Notes under the pieces: model-generated | The model's input: the letters and a program-made list of their open reading frames with translations, nothing else | Told to the model about the DNA's origin: nothing | Databases searched by the model: none | Position numbers and translations under genes: made by a program | In this document: in pieces, positions 9,607-21,407 of the stretch | Layout: every line of letters begins with the position of its first letter | How positions within the stretch are numbered: position 1 is the first letter of the stretch | Origin: Rhexocercosporidium sp. MPI-PUGE-AT-0058 | Lineage: Eukaryota; Ascomycota; Leotiomycetes; Helotiales | Direction: 5' to 3' | NCBI GenBank assembly: GCA_020746875.1 | Contig: JAGTJL010000019.1 | Coordinates: forward strand, 620,001 to 684,000 | Length of the DNA: 64,000 nucleotides

Positions 9607-11771
9607 TCAAAACATTCCGAATCCGCCGCCGACGCCACTTCCGAAAAATCCCGGGTAAGGGAGATTCTCCACCAACTCCTGCGATAATTGTATTTGTTCG
9701 TTTATATGTTCATTACGGAAACCATTCGCCGCATGCGAGTTGCCGAAAGGGTTCGTAGGTGTGATTAGACTGCTGCTCTGCATACCAGACGTGAAGGGTG
9801 CCATCAGGTCTTGAAGTTCGGGGTCGATGTTCGGATTGATCTCTTGTTTGACATCGGTTGGCAGAACGATGCTAGGAGGGTATGTAGCTCCATTCGTAAC
9901 AGGACCAATTTGAGGCCGCGACGCCATAAACATATCCATTTGTAAGATCTGCTTGGAAAGGCGAGCAGCTACACCAATTTTTCTAGTAATGCCGCCTTCA
10001 AGGCTGGACAGCAACTTAACCATGGCAGATCTATATTTGTTTAAGGCTATAGCGTGAAGGAAGAGGTATGGACACTTACAATACAGTTCGAACTTGCTCG
10101 TAAGAAGGCTCTGAGATGGGACCCTCAATCACCGTGGTGAGAACGTTGCCGATGGCAGCGACATGGTGAAGCAAAGGACATGAGATAGCTCGGAGGAAGT
10201 GGACTGGAACCCTTTCGAAGCTCTCGAGCAGATCGCGAGCAACGGCACATCTTTGCTCCACGCTCGTGTCTTCGCAGGTGACAAGAATCAAACGAGCAAG
10301 TTGGAGAGTAGCTGTGAGGTTGGCTGCTTGAAGGGCGAATTTATACTCCTGGCTTCCTTGGTCCTCAATTGACACTAACGCAGGCTCTTTGAATCGTAGA
10401 GGCAATTCGTCATAGTTGATCACAATTTGTTCAAGAACATCTGCGCGGTGAGCAGTATTGCGATGGAAAAGCCTCGATAAAGAGCATGGAGTACTGTTGG
10501 TAGGGCGACCACGTCGGTAATCATCGATGGCATGTTCTAACATTCGATAGAGGTGGGTGGTAAAGTTCCAGCCGTGCAGCCAGCACATGGGGTTGTTGTG
10601 TCGAGATTGAGGCGAAAAAGGAATATAAAGAGTGTTGTTTTTTTGGAAGTCAGAATCGGAGAAGAGATCGTCGTCAACTTCGGAAGGGAATGCTACGGAG
10701 CTCTGGGACTCCCGGCAGCGAATGACACCTCCCCAGACAATAGATGAGTACACCTCAAAAGTATACATCGACCAGAACTAGGCTTACTAGCATAATTTAA
10801 GCACCAAGAACTGTGGTATTACCAGGCGTCTCCTCATTTCAGTCTCGACAAATTCCATGTCCTTTGGCCAGTTATTCTCGTCGTGGAGGCTGTCCATTGA
10901 GACTAGATTGTGATAAGTGCCCAAGTATTGGTGCATGATATCGATCTTTCCAACCTGGATTCCGTACAAGGCTAGCAAAGCGCAAGTGCACATCCAACCA
11001 AGTCCTCTCATACCACTCAACTCCTGTGGCAAGACCTCCTTGACTGCAGCAAAGAAGGTTTCCGAAGACGGCATCTGAAAACTCTCCGAATCGAACCGGC
11101 CCGGAAATAGAGCACCATCTCTTGCGCGGGCAGATGCTAAAGCACAGATTGCCATCGTGTTTGCGAAGAAGGAAACGTCCGTGATATAATCTCGGTCTGC
11201 TATTCTCCGGATCATGCTTGGCTGGTGGAACAACGGAAAGCTATGCATGTCAGATGCTGAGCCCCCCTCTCTAAACGTCGACTTACATAGGATACACGAC
11301 CTCGAAATAGATCTCTACCAGGGAGTGAATCTTCTCCTCGTTATCAAGAACCATAGTCTTCCAATGCCCAGGGACCCGAGATTGAGCACCGGTAGACGAA
11401 GCGCCAATAATGTAATCATTCGTCATTTCGCTGAGGATTCTTCCACCAGTCTCTCCATTCTGCGATCTTCCTGGCGATCCTCCATGCCTACCTGGGGACT
11501 TAGTGCTTCCATATTTGATGCCTCTCTTCTTGTTTGGTCGATTGTAAGTACATGCAACGGCGAAATCCACACAATTCTTGCAGCGTGGGTCTTCGTGACT
11601 GGGAGAACAACGAATGCTGCGTTTATGGCAGAAACCACATGCTCTTGAAATTCGGCGGAGCTTCTTGGGCTGGGTTGATATTGGTTGCTGATGTGGTGGA
11701 GATGGTGGAGGACGAGGCGCGAGTGCCTGGTCTGAGAAAGTGACATGTGGCAGATCCATCTTAGAATACAC
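9607..11771 (-). CDS. Zn2Cys6 transcription factor with fungal-specific TF domain
   Basis: The model has four exons: 11771-11287, 11240-10823, 10777-10080 and 10030-9607, giving 674 aa in one consistent frame. The binuclear cluster is canonical: C45-X2-C48-X6-C55-X8-C64-X2-C67-X6-C74 (CGFCHKRSIRC...). A basic linker (RPNKKRG) follows. The middle domain starts at the exon 1/2 junction with VVYPIFPLFHQPSM and includes RRRLFWSMYTFEVYSS at the exon 2/3 junction, both hallmarks of the fungal-specific TF domain (PF04082 type). The C-terminus is Pro/Asn/Gly-rich, perhaps for activation. A second Met at residue 5 is an equally good start. The donor of exon 2 is GTAATA, weaker than the others. Targets are unknown; it lies next to another zinc-cluster factor but they need not be related. 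Confidence 0.88.
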
Positions 11772-12646
11772 TGCGGTGCTAGGATCTATCTCGTCGATTC
11801 GATTTCAAAGTGTGAGTGCTTCGAAGCCTTTGTGTCGTCGAGAACTTTTGATTCAATCGCACGTGATGTTGTTATCGCCGTGATGCTGAACAGCAACCTC
11901 GAGCAAGTTGTTTAAGCGTTTTGGCGACGACGTGTTTGTTGATATCGGAATTGACAGAACGGGATGTTCGAGGGTGCTTTTTTCGTAGGGAATCTGCCTT
12001 GCATGAAAGGGAATAAGGAGAAACGGGGAAGGGGAATACAAATTCGACCTGGGTTACCACTGTCTTCTTCACAAGTGGGCCCTTCCCTATGTCGTCGTTG
12101 TCGAGTCGGTTGCCGGTCCAGATCCTCGAGCTTCGACGGCGTCCCTGAACTCACCATGCCTAGCGAGCCAATCACGGCAGTGGGTAGCCAGCTCGAACGA
12201 TCACGTGAATGACTTCGTTCGAGAGCTCCCTATGGTCTGTTTAAACTTATATAATTGTGTAGAAAGAGCATATCGAGAAGGTAGTGCCAATGGCCAAATT
12301 GAACCATGTGGCTGTTTTAGGACTAAGACCTCTAGAGAAATCGAGTGTGAAACTACTCATCTGTCCTTGCGTCGCTCTTGAACTAACGTCTCCAAGATTG
12401 AATATCGCAATGATTAGAAAGAAATAGTACTGACTTACCTGAGGCACTACTCACCGCAAGGAAAGCAACGCTGGTATGTTGCTGCGGTTGGAACGGAGTA
12501 AGTGCTCGCTCGTAATGACTTTTGCTTCCCCATATCGTCACAATTCTATGATACATTATCATGTGTACAAGTCTCCAATTCGTGTCATAAATGCCCCATT
12601 TTGGTCATGAGTGAGGGCTGATAGAATCAATATCCAGACCAGATGC
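11772..12646. other. Intergenic: TF promoter and 3' flank of RBM26-like gene
   Basis: Lies between the start of the minus-strand Zn2Cys6 factor and the stop of the next minus-strand gene. Short open frames overlap on both strands with no recognisable product. Confidence 0.45.
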
Positions 12647-15046
12647 TCACTGAACTCCCCAATCATCATCGGCAACGTCGTAATCCAAGTTTTCTTGTTG
12701 TTCATGCCCGCCATCAGCAGCGACAGCTCTTGGTGCTGGACTGCCCGTCGCCATCGCGTCGCCCTCGTCCATGTTCGTGTCCTCTTCATTGACGTTCTTG
12801 AATTGGACAGGCTTGGATGATGGTGTAACTGGTGGTAGTGGAGTCTTAACCCATGAGACCTCGACCTTCCCAGCTGAAGCAATCTGCCCGCCATCCCTTG
12901 AGACGCTCGCGAGGAAGTTCTCAGCTGTCTTGCGATCCTTGAAGGCGATTTGGGCGCGATTTGGGCTCGTCTCCAGGTTGGTGAACTCGCCGATGTGCTG
13001 TAAATTGTTAGCTGCTATCTTCAAAGCTAAGTCTGAGCACTTACCATCAGATACTCCCGTAGTGTCTCATCCTTTGCACTATCTGTGAAGTCCACACCAG
13101 TCAAGCTGACAGTCTTAGGACGGTTGTCAAGGTTGAAGGAGCGACCAGCTGCTGCGAAATTCGTAGGCCCACCACGTCCTCTGTAACCTCCACGATAACC
13201 ACGAGGCACGTATTCTCCTCTTCCTCTATAGCCACCACGGCCTCGACCTCTTCCTCGGCCTCCCCATGAATTGCTATCAGACAGTGAGGTGTCAATGCCA
13301 AGGGATTGTGCCTCAGCCTCCAATGCAGCCAATTGTGCCTTCAGAGCATCAGTCTCGGACTTAGGCTTGCTCTCTAGCGCAGGAGTTCCAGTTGCAGAGC
13401 CGTTTGCCGAGCCAGACTTTCCACTCTTAGCAGCTATTCTCTCCATGAGCTTTCGCTTCTCCTCGGCCTGGTTCTTCATGAGCTCTTCCTGACGCTTCTC
13501 AAGCTCCTTCTTGGCTGCTTCCATCTCCTGCTTCTTCTTCATCTTCTCCTCATGGACCTTCTGAGCTTCCTGCTGCTTGCGAGTAAACTCCTCGATGTCA
13601 ATTTGAGGTTCAGATGTTGCTCTTGCAGGAACTGGTGCACTTGGATCGAGGCTTTCCTTCTTCAATCCATTGGATTTCGAAGCTGGAGGGGGCTTGGGTA
13701 GCGAGTCATCATTGGTGTACCAATAGACCTTGACGAATCTGTTGTCGAATATGACAGCCGGCGATTTGTATGCCGAGCTCGCACTATTCCAGTCGTCATA
13801 TTTGACAATTGCCAATCTCTTATATGGTCGCATCGATACATCTGTGATGTTACCAAACTCAGAGAAGAAGCCTCGAACCTCTTCCTCCGTGAATCTCTCC
13901 TCAGGGATGTTCTCCACCACAATTGTAGTATTACTCTTGTCGTAATTTGGCCGGTCGGATGAAAATTCTGATCGTCCACTGCGCCCCCCTCGGCTGCCAG
14001 GCTGCTGTCTGTCGCCTCTAAACCCACCACGGCCTCTTCCCCTATCACCACCCCGAAATTGGTTGAAGTTGTTCGCACCTGGATTCGTACTCTCAACACC
14101 GGTCATGATATTCGAATTCATTGGATCGTATTCATCGGCTCTGCTAGTAGGCGGTACCCATATAGGATGTTCACCATGTTCGTATTGGCAAGTGTTACCC
14201 CGGGCACAGAAACCCTTCTGATCATAGTCCCGGCATCTCTGCTTCTTCTGTGGCAGAGGAGGGGAGGTAGCTCCTGGGAAACCAGGCATACCGGGAATCG
14301 GGAAGCCCATAGCTTGCATAGCCAGAATGGCTGCCATAGGATTGTTTGGGTCCATTGGAGGCATTCCCGGAGGAGGACTTGGCATGCTGGGCATCGCAGG
14401 AAACCCTTGTGGTGGCATCCCTTGAATATTCATTGGTGGTGGTCGTCCACCTGCAAAACCTCCTCGGCCGCCTCCCTGGTAGAATGGATCAAAGCCACCT
14501 CTTCCCATGGCGCCTCCTCCACGTCTTGGCTGCTTGAAAGCTCTGCCGTTCGGGTCTCCCATCATTTGCCCCCTATCCTGCACATCTCCATCCCCTCTGT
14601 CATTGTACGAGCGCTTCCTTGAGCCATTCTGAGGTCCTGTAGGAGCACCCATGCCAAGATTTCCGTAGGACGGCGCAGAGGCGGCAGAGGGACCGCTTGG
14701 CGGCGCAAATGGTAAGGAAGGTCTGCGTATAGGGGCGGCACCTGGGAGGTATGATTTGTATTGAATTGCATCGAAGACGTCTCGTACGAAGACTGCGGAA
14801 TCTTCTTTCAGGAAGTCGGGGATCTCAGCCTCGCAGAGCTGTCGAACGGTCTCTGTATCGCCATCATGTCGGAGGAGCGCAAGAACGTAATCAGCAAGAA
14901 CATCGGCGTCTGCATCTGACCTGAGATTCGAGGCTGGTTAGCAAATATTGTATTTATGGCTGGAGGTCCCCAAAAACCTACGTATTCTCTAGCCTCTTGA
15001 TGATCCACTTCTTGAGAAGTGGCGCATCTTCTTCAGAGAACAACAT
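12647..15046 (-). CDS. RBM26/27-like RNA-binding protein (PWI-like, CCCH, RRM)
   Basis: The model has three exons: 15046-14982, 14920-13045 and 12997-12647, giving 763 aa. The N-terminal 80 residues (start MLFSEEDAPLLKKWI) resemble the PWI-like fold of RBM26/27. After a Pro/Gly/Met-rich linker comes a CCCH finger near residues 251-270 (C-X8-C-X5-C-X3-H). An RRM follows at about 353-423 (TTIVVENIP, then RLAIVKYDD). Next are a charged coiled coil (KKKQEMEAAKKELEKRQ), RG-rich repeats and a second RRM-like segment near the C-terminus (GEFTNLET...AQIAFKD). This order matches human RBM26/27 and fission-yeast Rmn1, which works with the nuclear RNA-surveillance complex MTREC. A nuclear RNA-turnover role is inferred from orthology. 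All splice sites are canonical with CTAAC branch points. Confidence 0.88.
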
Positions 15047-15858
15047 CGTAGTGGTCGCAGTAGCTGCAGCTCAATTTTATTAGAGGTTTCTTGTTGATTC
15101 GAATCAACTCCTCATCGTTGCTTGCTGCGTTGTGTTGGGTTGCGTTTGTCTTTCTCGAGAGACGCGGTCCAGCGAGGTTTTGGCGACACGCAAAATTGTC
15201 CGTGCGGCCGCTCTCAGGCTCACGTGCTAGTTGATCTCAGGAACATCGTTTGGTGATGAATTCCACAGCAGCTATTGTTAAACCATGTTCACAAGCACTG
15301 TCTCGTCTAACAGGAAGAAAAGTCAAATATCATCCTTTTATTCTATCTAGGAATGACTTTTGCCTCTATGAATATCTATAGATGCTACGATGTGGAGAAC
15401 AATAAGCGATTCGAGCCCCGTGAAGGAGGCGCGGCAAGTAAACAACTCTGGATGTCCCTCTATAATATCATCACAAAACCCAGAAAATACAGTAGACTTT
15501 CTATAAAGAATAAGACAAAATTTGTAGAACTCTGTCAAGAAAAGAACCCATTCCCAGGTTTTTACTCCGAGATCGTTTCACTGTCGCAGGTTACACTTCC
15601 CTGTGGCCAGAAAGCTTGCTGATTGTAACAGTTTTGTGTTGAATTTTGTGCTTAGGATACACCTGAAAGCTTTTTGTTAATTTAATATCTGAGTTCCTTC
15701 GACTGGCTTGACCACTTGACATAAATTGGACTGTGTAAGGGTGTGCACTACATATTTGCTTGTAATCGTTCACTCTGCTAATGTGCATGTTCTGGTCCGT
15801 ATCACTGCAATCAACCTCATCAGTCAATGCGTCACCCTAGGGACAGTTTCCCTCAAGA
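15047..15858. other. Intergenic: promoter of RBM26-like gene and flank of GH92 relic
   Basis: Short open frames on both strands show no recognisable motif. The first 250 bases are the likely promoter and leader of the minus-strand gene starting at 15046. Confidence 0.45.
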
Positions 15859-16700
15859 TTATACCCTCAACCCCGATCCATCTGAGACTTCTTTCTTCAA
15901 TGGCGCTACCGCAGCAGCATTTCTTCTCTTCTTCCGAAACCACCAAAATGCTATGACGCATATACCTAGTAGCAATATTGCTGCACCGATCAATCCCAAC
16001 ACAATATGTCTCTACTTTGTAGATCCTACTTTGTGCTTGTTAGGCTCTGAGTCTTCATTTGGTGTTGCAAGTGGCCTCGTTCGGATTGAACTTGGGACAA
16101 CGGCTCGGCCGAGCTCACTCGCAGGACTAGGCGGCGGGGGACCAGTTGTCCAATTCTTTGATCTAGACCCAAGAAAAAAGTCCATTTCTCCACCGTTAGT
16201 AAAGACGTCGTCCCAGACGAGCTAATATTTCGTCAATTCTTCGCCATTTACGCGCAATGACTGCACATAGAAGGATATGTCCGAGCCACCGACTATCGTA
16301 ACGGAATGCACCTTGTCAGATGTAAGGGAGATGGTGGTATTGCAAACCACGGTGGTCCGATCAGAAAAGTTGTTTGTCCGACCATAGTGTACAGCCCCAG
16401 CATATTACAAATCAGCCAGGATTCTAATGCGCCTACGTCGCTATTTCCTAGAAGACCACCTACAGTAGGAGAGCAATAGCATTTAACGATATGTCAGCTT
16501 CCTTTGACACTCAAGTCTTGTCGGCCATCATAGTTGAACAGGTATGGTAGTGCAAAGCTTGACTCGTTACCTAGACCGAAAATTGTATCGTTGAAGCATA
16601 CGGAACGTCCGGTGGTATTGATACCAGGTTTAAATACAATTTACAGGCGTGAAGTGAACGTATCAGTACCTTGAGCATTCTTCCAAACTACTTTGAGAAA
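15859..16700 (-). pseudogene. GH92 alpha-mannosidase C-terminal relic with membrane anchor
   Basis: Several pieces of a family 92 glycoside hydrolase follow in order on the minus strand: NAQGTDTFTSRL, FKPGINTTG, NDTIFGLGNESSFALPYLF, GLLGNSDVGALESWLI with LGLYTMVG, then in another frame FYVQSLRVNGEEL and WDDVFTNGGEMDFFLGS. These correspond to the catalytic (alpha/alpha) barrel end (family motif G-N-D-D-x-G-x-M-S-x-W) and the closing beta domain. Three in-frame stops and one frame change are visible; two family-conserved Asp/Ser positions are altered. After a Ser/Pro linker comes a single membrane helix (LGLIGAAILLLGICVIAFWW), RKKRR and a short tail ending at TAA (15861-15859). GH92 enzymes cleave alpha-mannosides with Ca2+. 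No 5' half was found. Confidence 0.78.
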
Positions 16701-18771
16701 TATGACGAGGAATGTACTTCGGTCCCACGGTGGGCGTTTTGTTAAGACAATAACAATTCGATCAGAGACGTCAAGCACTTAAAAGGAAGCCAAAATTTCG
16801 CCTCAAACCAACAGTGAGCTAGTATCATGAGCCTCGGAAAGCAATGCTGGTCGAAGTTATCAGATGAGCGGCCTGCTCGTATTCTCGTCGAAACTAGAAA
16901 AGCACAATATGCAAAAAGAAGAAGGCCACTTTGTTAGCCACAACAAGTCTCCTGCTGGTGGGAGAGAAGCTGAGCAATCTTGGTGTCTCGGAAAGAACGA
17001 GGGCGAGGTCTATGAAATCAGGAAATTTGCACTCAATCCCCAAGAGTTGCATGCGAATAGCACTTCCGATGTAATCTTTCATCTAATCTTAGTGTATAGA
17101 CGAGTAGTTAGAAATTTTATACATGCCATACCGCCGTGGTCGCTCAAGAAATTCAAGGGTGCTGCTTTGCCAAAACTACGTAGAATGCCATCGCAACTGG
17201 GAATCTGATCCACGGACGAGCGGCGGCAACTCGAGATTAGCCAAGAGCTGAATTTGGGGAGAAAGCGAAGAAATACTTCGTATGCATGCTAGACGCATTG
17301 TTGGCGAGCGTAGCAGTCTAGGAGCATGGCTAGCTTGCGATGGGGGTCGGTAGGACGTCGCCCTACGTGGGGTTTCGGAAGAGGATAAACAAGCTAGACA
17401 AGCTTCCCCCCCTTTCTCTATTTCAGCTTAGCGAGCTGTTTAGCTCGTCTTCCCCTGACCCAGCATATTATCCCCATGCCGCATTTTAGATCTTGTGCAG
17501 CAAATCTATCTGCAAATCAGTCCAACGACGATGTAAGGTCTTGGCCATGCCTCACTAAACTTTTTTCATGCGAATCTAGAATTATCCATATTTCTAACTT
17601 CCCAAGTTCTTCAGCTCGTGGGTAGCATTCCAGAAATATGTAAGTCAGCACCCAGGATCGTCAAACATGTTTTGAGGTGATGCGCTCAGAGAGCGCTGGG
17701 GCTGATCATCCACAGTAATGCAAGCTGCCAAGTTATATTTCAGTTCGGGATACAATAGGTCTTTTTGCCTTCTCTCCCGAGCTTCCTTCTTGCATTTTCT
17801 CAAAATGCTGCAAAGGACTGACTGGTCCAAGCGAATATGTCCGAACCTGTCGCCCTAGAAGATTGGACTGCATACTTAGCAGCCTATGCTTCACTGGTAC
17901 GATGGAATCAAATGGCTGTCTAATGTCTGTCTCTTTGGTTAGGCATTTTTTTCGAGTCAAAGAAATTTTAAGATCGATTTTTCAGCGTACAAAGCTAAAA
18001 TACGATGGACCACTAATCGAAACTACAACAAACGGGGCAAAGCTTCACAATCAAAGCCGGCCATTCTACTTACTCATTCAGCCCCATCCTTCCAGGAAGG
18101 ATAGCCACGAAGTTGAAAGAAAGATCCCATAATCACGTGAATAGTTGAGCGCCAAGGCAAGTGTTCATGCGTATACCGGTTTGCTCGGACACCTATTTCT
18201 ATCACGAACAAGATCGCGCCCCAAAGCAGCAGTCATCTCAGCTTTCTGGGCTACGCTTCAGACACGAACACTCAATTCAATAGTATGCAATGCCATTGGG
18301 CGGCAAGACGTGATATCAGGCGAGTCTTTAAAAAGCATCCAGCCATTGGCGCTGCTTCTTCGAGCCACATTTTAACCGCCCTGGTCAAGTAGCGGCCGCC
18401 CACATCGAATCAGCTCGCACCTAAGGCTTCTCATGAAGGCTTAGGGACGGGCCAAGCATCCCCGTCCTCATTCCACGTCCTCTCGCTGCATCGCATACCC
18501 GCTGTCAAGAGACACGAGCTTCATAGCGATTGGTACGATGATTTTTGCACCTGGAGTGCGCGCGTCGAGGATGTGCAGCTCTCGCATATCCTATAGCACC
18601 CCGCACAGAATATTGGGGAACGAATGGCAGTCTCCATTTGTATCTTTAGTTCCCCATTCTTGCCCTCCGATTTTCTCCAATGAAGAAGTCTGTTCCTGAA
18701 GCTTCTTCATCCTTTCTCTCTCCCTTCTTTTGACGCTTTCTAGTGTGTATGTTCGGAATGAAGTCGTGGCC
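16701..18771. other. Gene-poor stretch, no gene recognised
   Basis: Two kilobases between the GH92 relic and the next plus-strand gene. The longest open frames (16864-17208 plus, 18591-18773 minus) have no recognisable motif or convincing splice partners. The missing 5' half of the GH92 gene would be expected here on the minus strand, but I find no family motif. Confidence 0.45.
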
Positions 18772-20470
18772 ATGAAACTTCTAAATGGGTACCTTGATGA
18801 TGCCTACAGTAGCTGGCTATCGGCTTCGGTCAACTGTTGTTCGCCTCTGAAGGAGGAAGCGCCTAGGCGTTGTGAGTGATATTCTGAACCCTCCTGTATT
18901 GACGACGTTTCTGACCCTCAAACCAGTCGTTGAAAAGCCGATGAGAATCGAGCATCATCAGCCACGTTTGGTTCCTCCGCCAGTTCCTGAGCCTCAAGAA
19001 GAGAGGCCATCGACCAGAGGCCGAGAATGGGCGACTCGAACGAAGAGCTTTGCATCCCGTGCATCTAGTCGCGGAAGCTTCTCTGTGAGAAGAAAACTTA
19101 ACGCTTATAATGGACCGCGCAGGCCGCGTATAGGACATCCGTCCAACTTTCAACATCTGGAGAATGCTACCACGAGGAGAGCGCCAGGGCAGGAGAGGTT
19201 TCGGCCTCTAGAATTGAGCATTTACATGCCAGAGAATCAGCTTTCTCCCATCCTTCCACATTTCGGCAATATCGACGACCTTTCGTTTCCATCTCGATAC
19301 TCGAAAGAGTTGCCATTCCCACCTGCTGCTCTGGTCCATTCAAGGAGTGAAAGTGCAATGTCTTTCCGGATTCCCCGGAAACCTGTTCGATCGGGATCTG
19401 GAACCTCGTCAGAATGGTCTGCACAGCTCAAAGGTCGACCAGGATCCTTGAGTGCTCAGGAGTTGCTCGATGCATTGGAGCACAAACTCCCACAGGCGCC
19501 ACCACCAGCACGTCTTAGGGCAAAGACCGAACCACCTGCATATGAGCGAGTGAAATCCGCTCTACATGAGAGATACGAACTCGAGCAACGACTGAAAGAC
19601 ATCGAAGAGATCATTGAGGAGAGAAAGAGCATTTATTTCAACAGCCGGCCTACCAGTCGAGCAAGTCGGCCAGCCAGCATCTATTCTGACTCCCAAGGTA
19701 TGATCTAACTTCGGAATTTTTTGCTATTTATATACTCATACGATGTTATAGAACCAATGCCGGCTCCAACCCTCCTAGCACCATTCAATCCGACACCACC
19801 TACAGCCCCATCATTCGCGGAGCGTGTTTCTTCTCCTCTTAGTCAACGTCCAAAGACGGCTCCCTCCAAAACAGTCCACATTCCCTCGAGACTAGTACCA
19901 TTTACCGAAGCATCAGCCACATTTACTACACCATCACCATCATCCACCTCATCGCGACCTGAGCGTGCCTTACCTCCACCACCGCCACTCCCCCTCGTTC
20001 TCCAATCACCTCATCCTCCCCTCAGGAAGAAGAAATCCTTTTCTCGCGTCTCGAACTGGCTGTTCCCAGCCTCTGGGGAACATTCACGCAACATTTCTCT
20101 CGATTCAGTGACCAATACACCAAAACCAGTCACGAGCAGAGATGGCTTCTATCAATGTGTCGATCTCAGACCAGCTGCACAACATGCACGTTCCAGTTCC
20201 CTCAGCACGGTTAGCACACTTCAAAGTGAGCTAGACGAGCCGACAATTCCTACGACCTGGTCACCCAATTCGAGCCCAGGTGTTGATCACCGAAAGCAGC
20301 AAGAGGTCATCATTCGAGAGCTGTCGATGGACTCTGATCGTAACGAAAAGAGCATCGAGTTGACGAGAGTGAGGACCTTCGGAGAGAAAACGGGGCAAGA
20401 CGAGAGCTGGAGGATGGAACCTATGCCAGGTCATGTCCCGGGAAGGAATAGTGTTGGCGTTGCGTTTTGA
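18772..20470 (+). CDS. Fungal protein of unknown function, Pro/Ser-rich with coiled coil
   Basis: The model has three exons: 18772-18871, 18927-19697 and 19752-20470, giving 529 aa in one frame. I start at the ATG at 18772 (MKLLNGYLDDAY). The frame open at 18872 begins inside a good intron (GTGAGT donor, CTGAC branch, CCAG acceptor), so an ATG in that stretch is unlikely to be used. The protein is mostly disordered: basic Ser/Arg segments, then a predicted coiled coil near residues 240-270 (ERYELEQRLKDIEEIIEERK), then a Pro-rich middle (PPPPPLPLV) and a basic KKKSFSRVSNWLFP motif. There is no enzyme domain or signal peptide. It looks like a conserved filamentous-fungal hypothetical; a cytoskeletal or cortical role would be a guess. 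Confidence 0.75.
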
Positions 20471-21407
20471 TTGATACCATGTTCGGATATTTCGATAGGG
20501 CGTTTGTGAGAAGCTGGTCGGAGGTCGGTTCGGATACTAATACTGGAGTGGGACGGTTTGAGGATTATACCCGTTGGCATATTTAGGGGCTCCGAGGGGG
20601 ATCTTTGTGCTGGTTACTTGGTGAAAAAGAATAAGGGATTTCGCGAGTGTTACTTTCAGAGCTGTCTGGAGGAAATGTACTTGGACGATCGTCTCTACTA
20701 CAGGATGTTAAGTCTCCTTGACTTGTACCAAGCTTTGAAATGTCCTTAGTCTTCTTATGACTTGCTCAGAGGATTTAGACGTTCTTAGGAGCAAATGAGA
20801 AGGACTTGGCTATTGCATTATTGCGCAATGTTGAGCAGCCGTAAACAGTGAGCAAATTTCAATTATTTAATAATAAAAGGGGTACCAAGATATACTTAGA
20901 AGCTGCAATACATGTCTCACCTAATGTTCTGGAAGCCCTCATATTTCTTAATAATTTTGCATCTGTGGATGGACATGTAGGTTAAAAACAGCCTTCTGAG
21001 GATCAGATTTCACATGCCAGATTGGCTGATCAGTGGTGACACGAAAAAAAGTTGACCAGGAAGTAGATCTTCCTCCTCAAAGTAGAAGAATGTTTGGAAT
21101 TTTGGGACAGGTCATCGAAAGCTCCAGAACTTACTGACATCCGTGAATCAATTGAATTCCCTGTTTCTCTATCCTTTGTTTAATCATGATAATTTTCTTG
21201 GTTATTAAATGTAGCTGATCGGGACTGTTCTAGGTTGCCTGAATTGGCCTTAGATTTGAACCAGTCGGGACGAACTGCAGTCCGTTCCCATCCTCTAACC
21301 TCTGACGCGAACGACCGTGTATCCCCAAACCTGCCATGAGCTAGCCAACAAAACCAATACACTTCCTTAACAACACCATGTCAATCATCGGGCAAAGATA
21401 ATACACC
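20471..21407. other. Intergenic, 3' flank and LSB6 promoter
   Basis: No recognisable gene. AT-rich between about 20850 and 21200. The last 200 bases are presumably the LSB6 promoter and leader. Confidence 0.45.

Noticed and set aside
15827..16225. 132-codon plus-strand frame
   Set aside because: Antisense to the GH92 relic and its membrane anchor, which explains its hydrophobic and charged segments.
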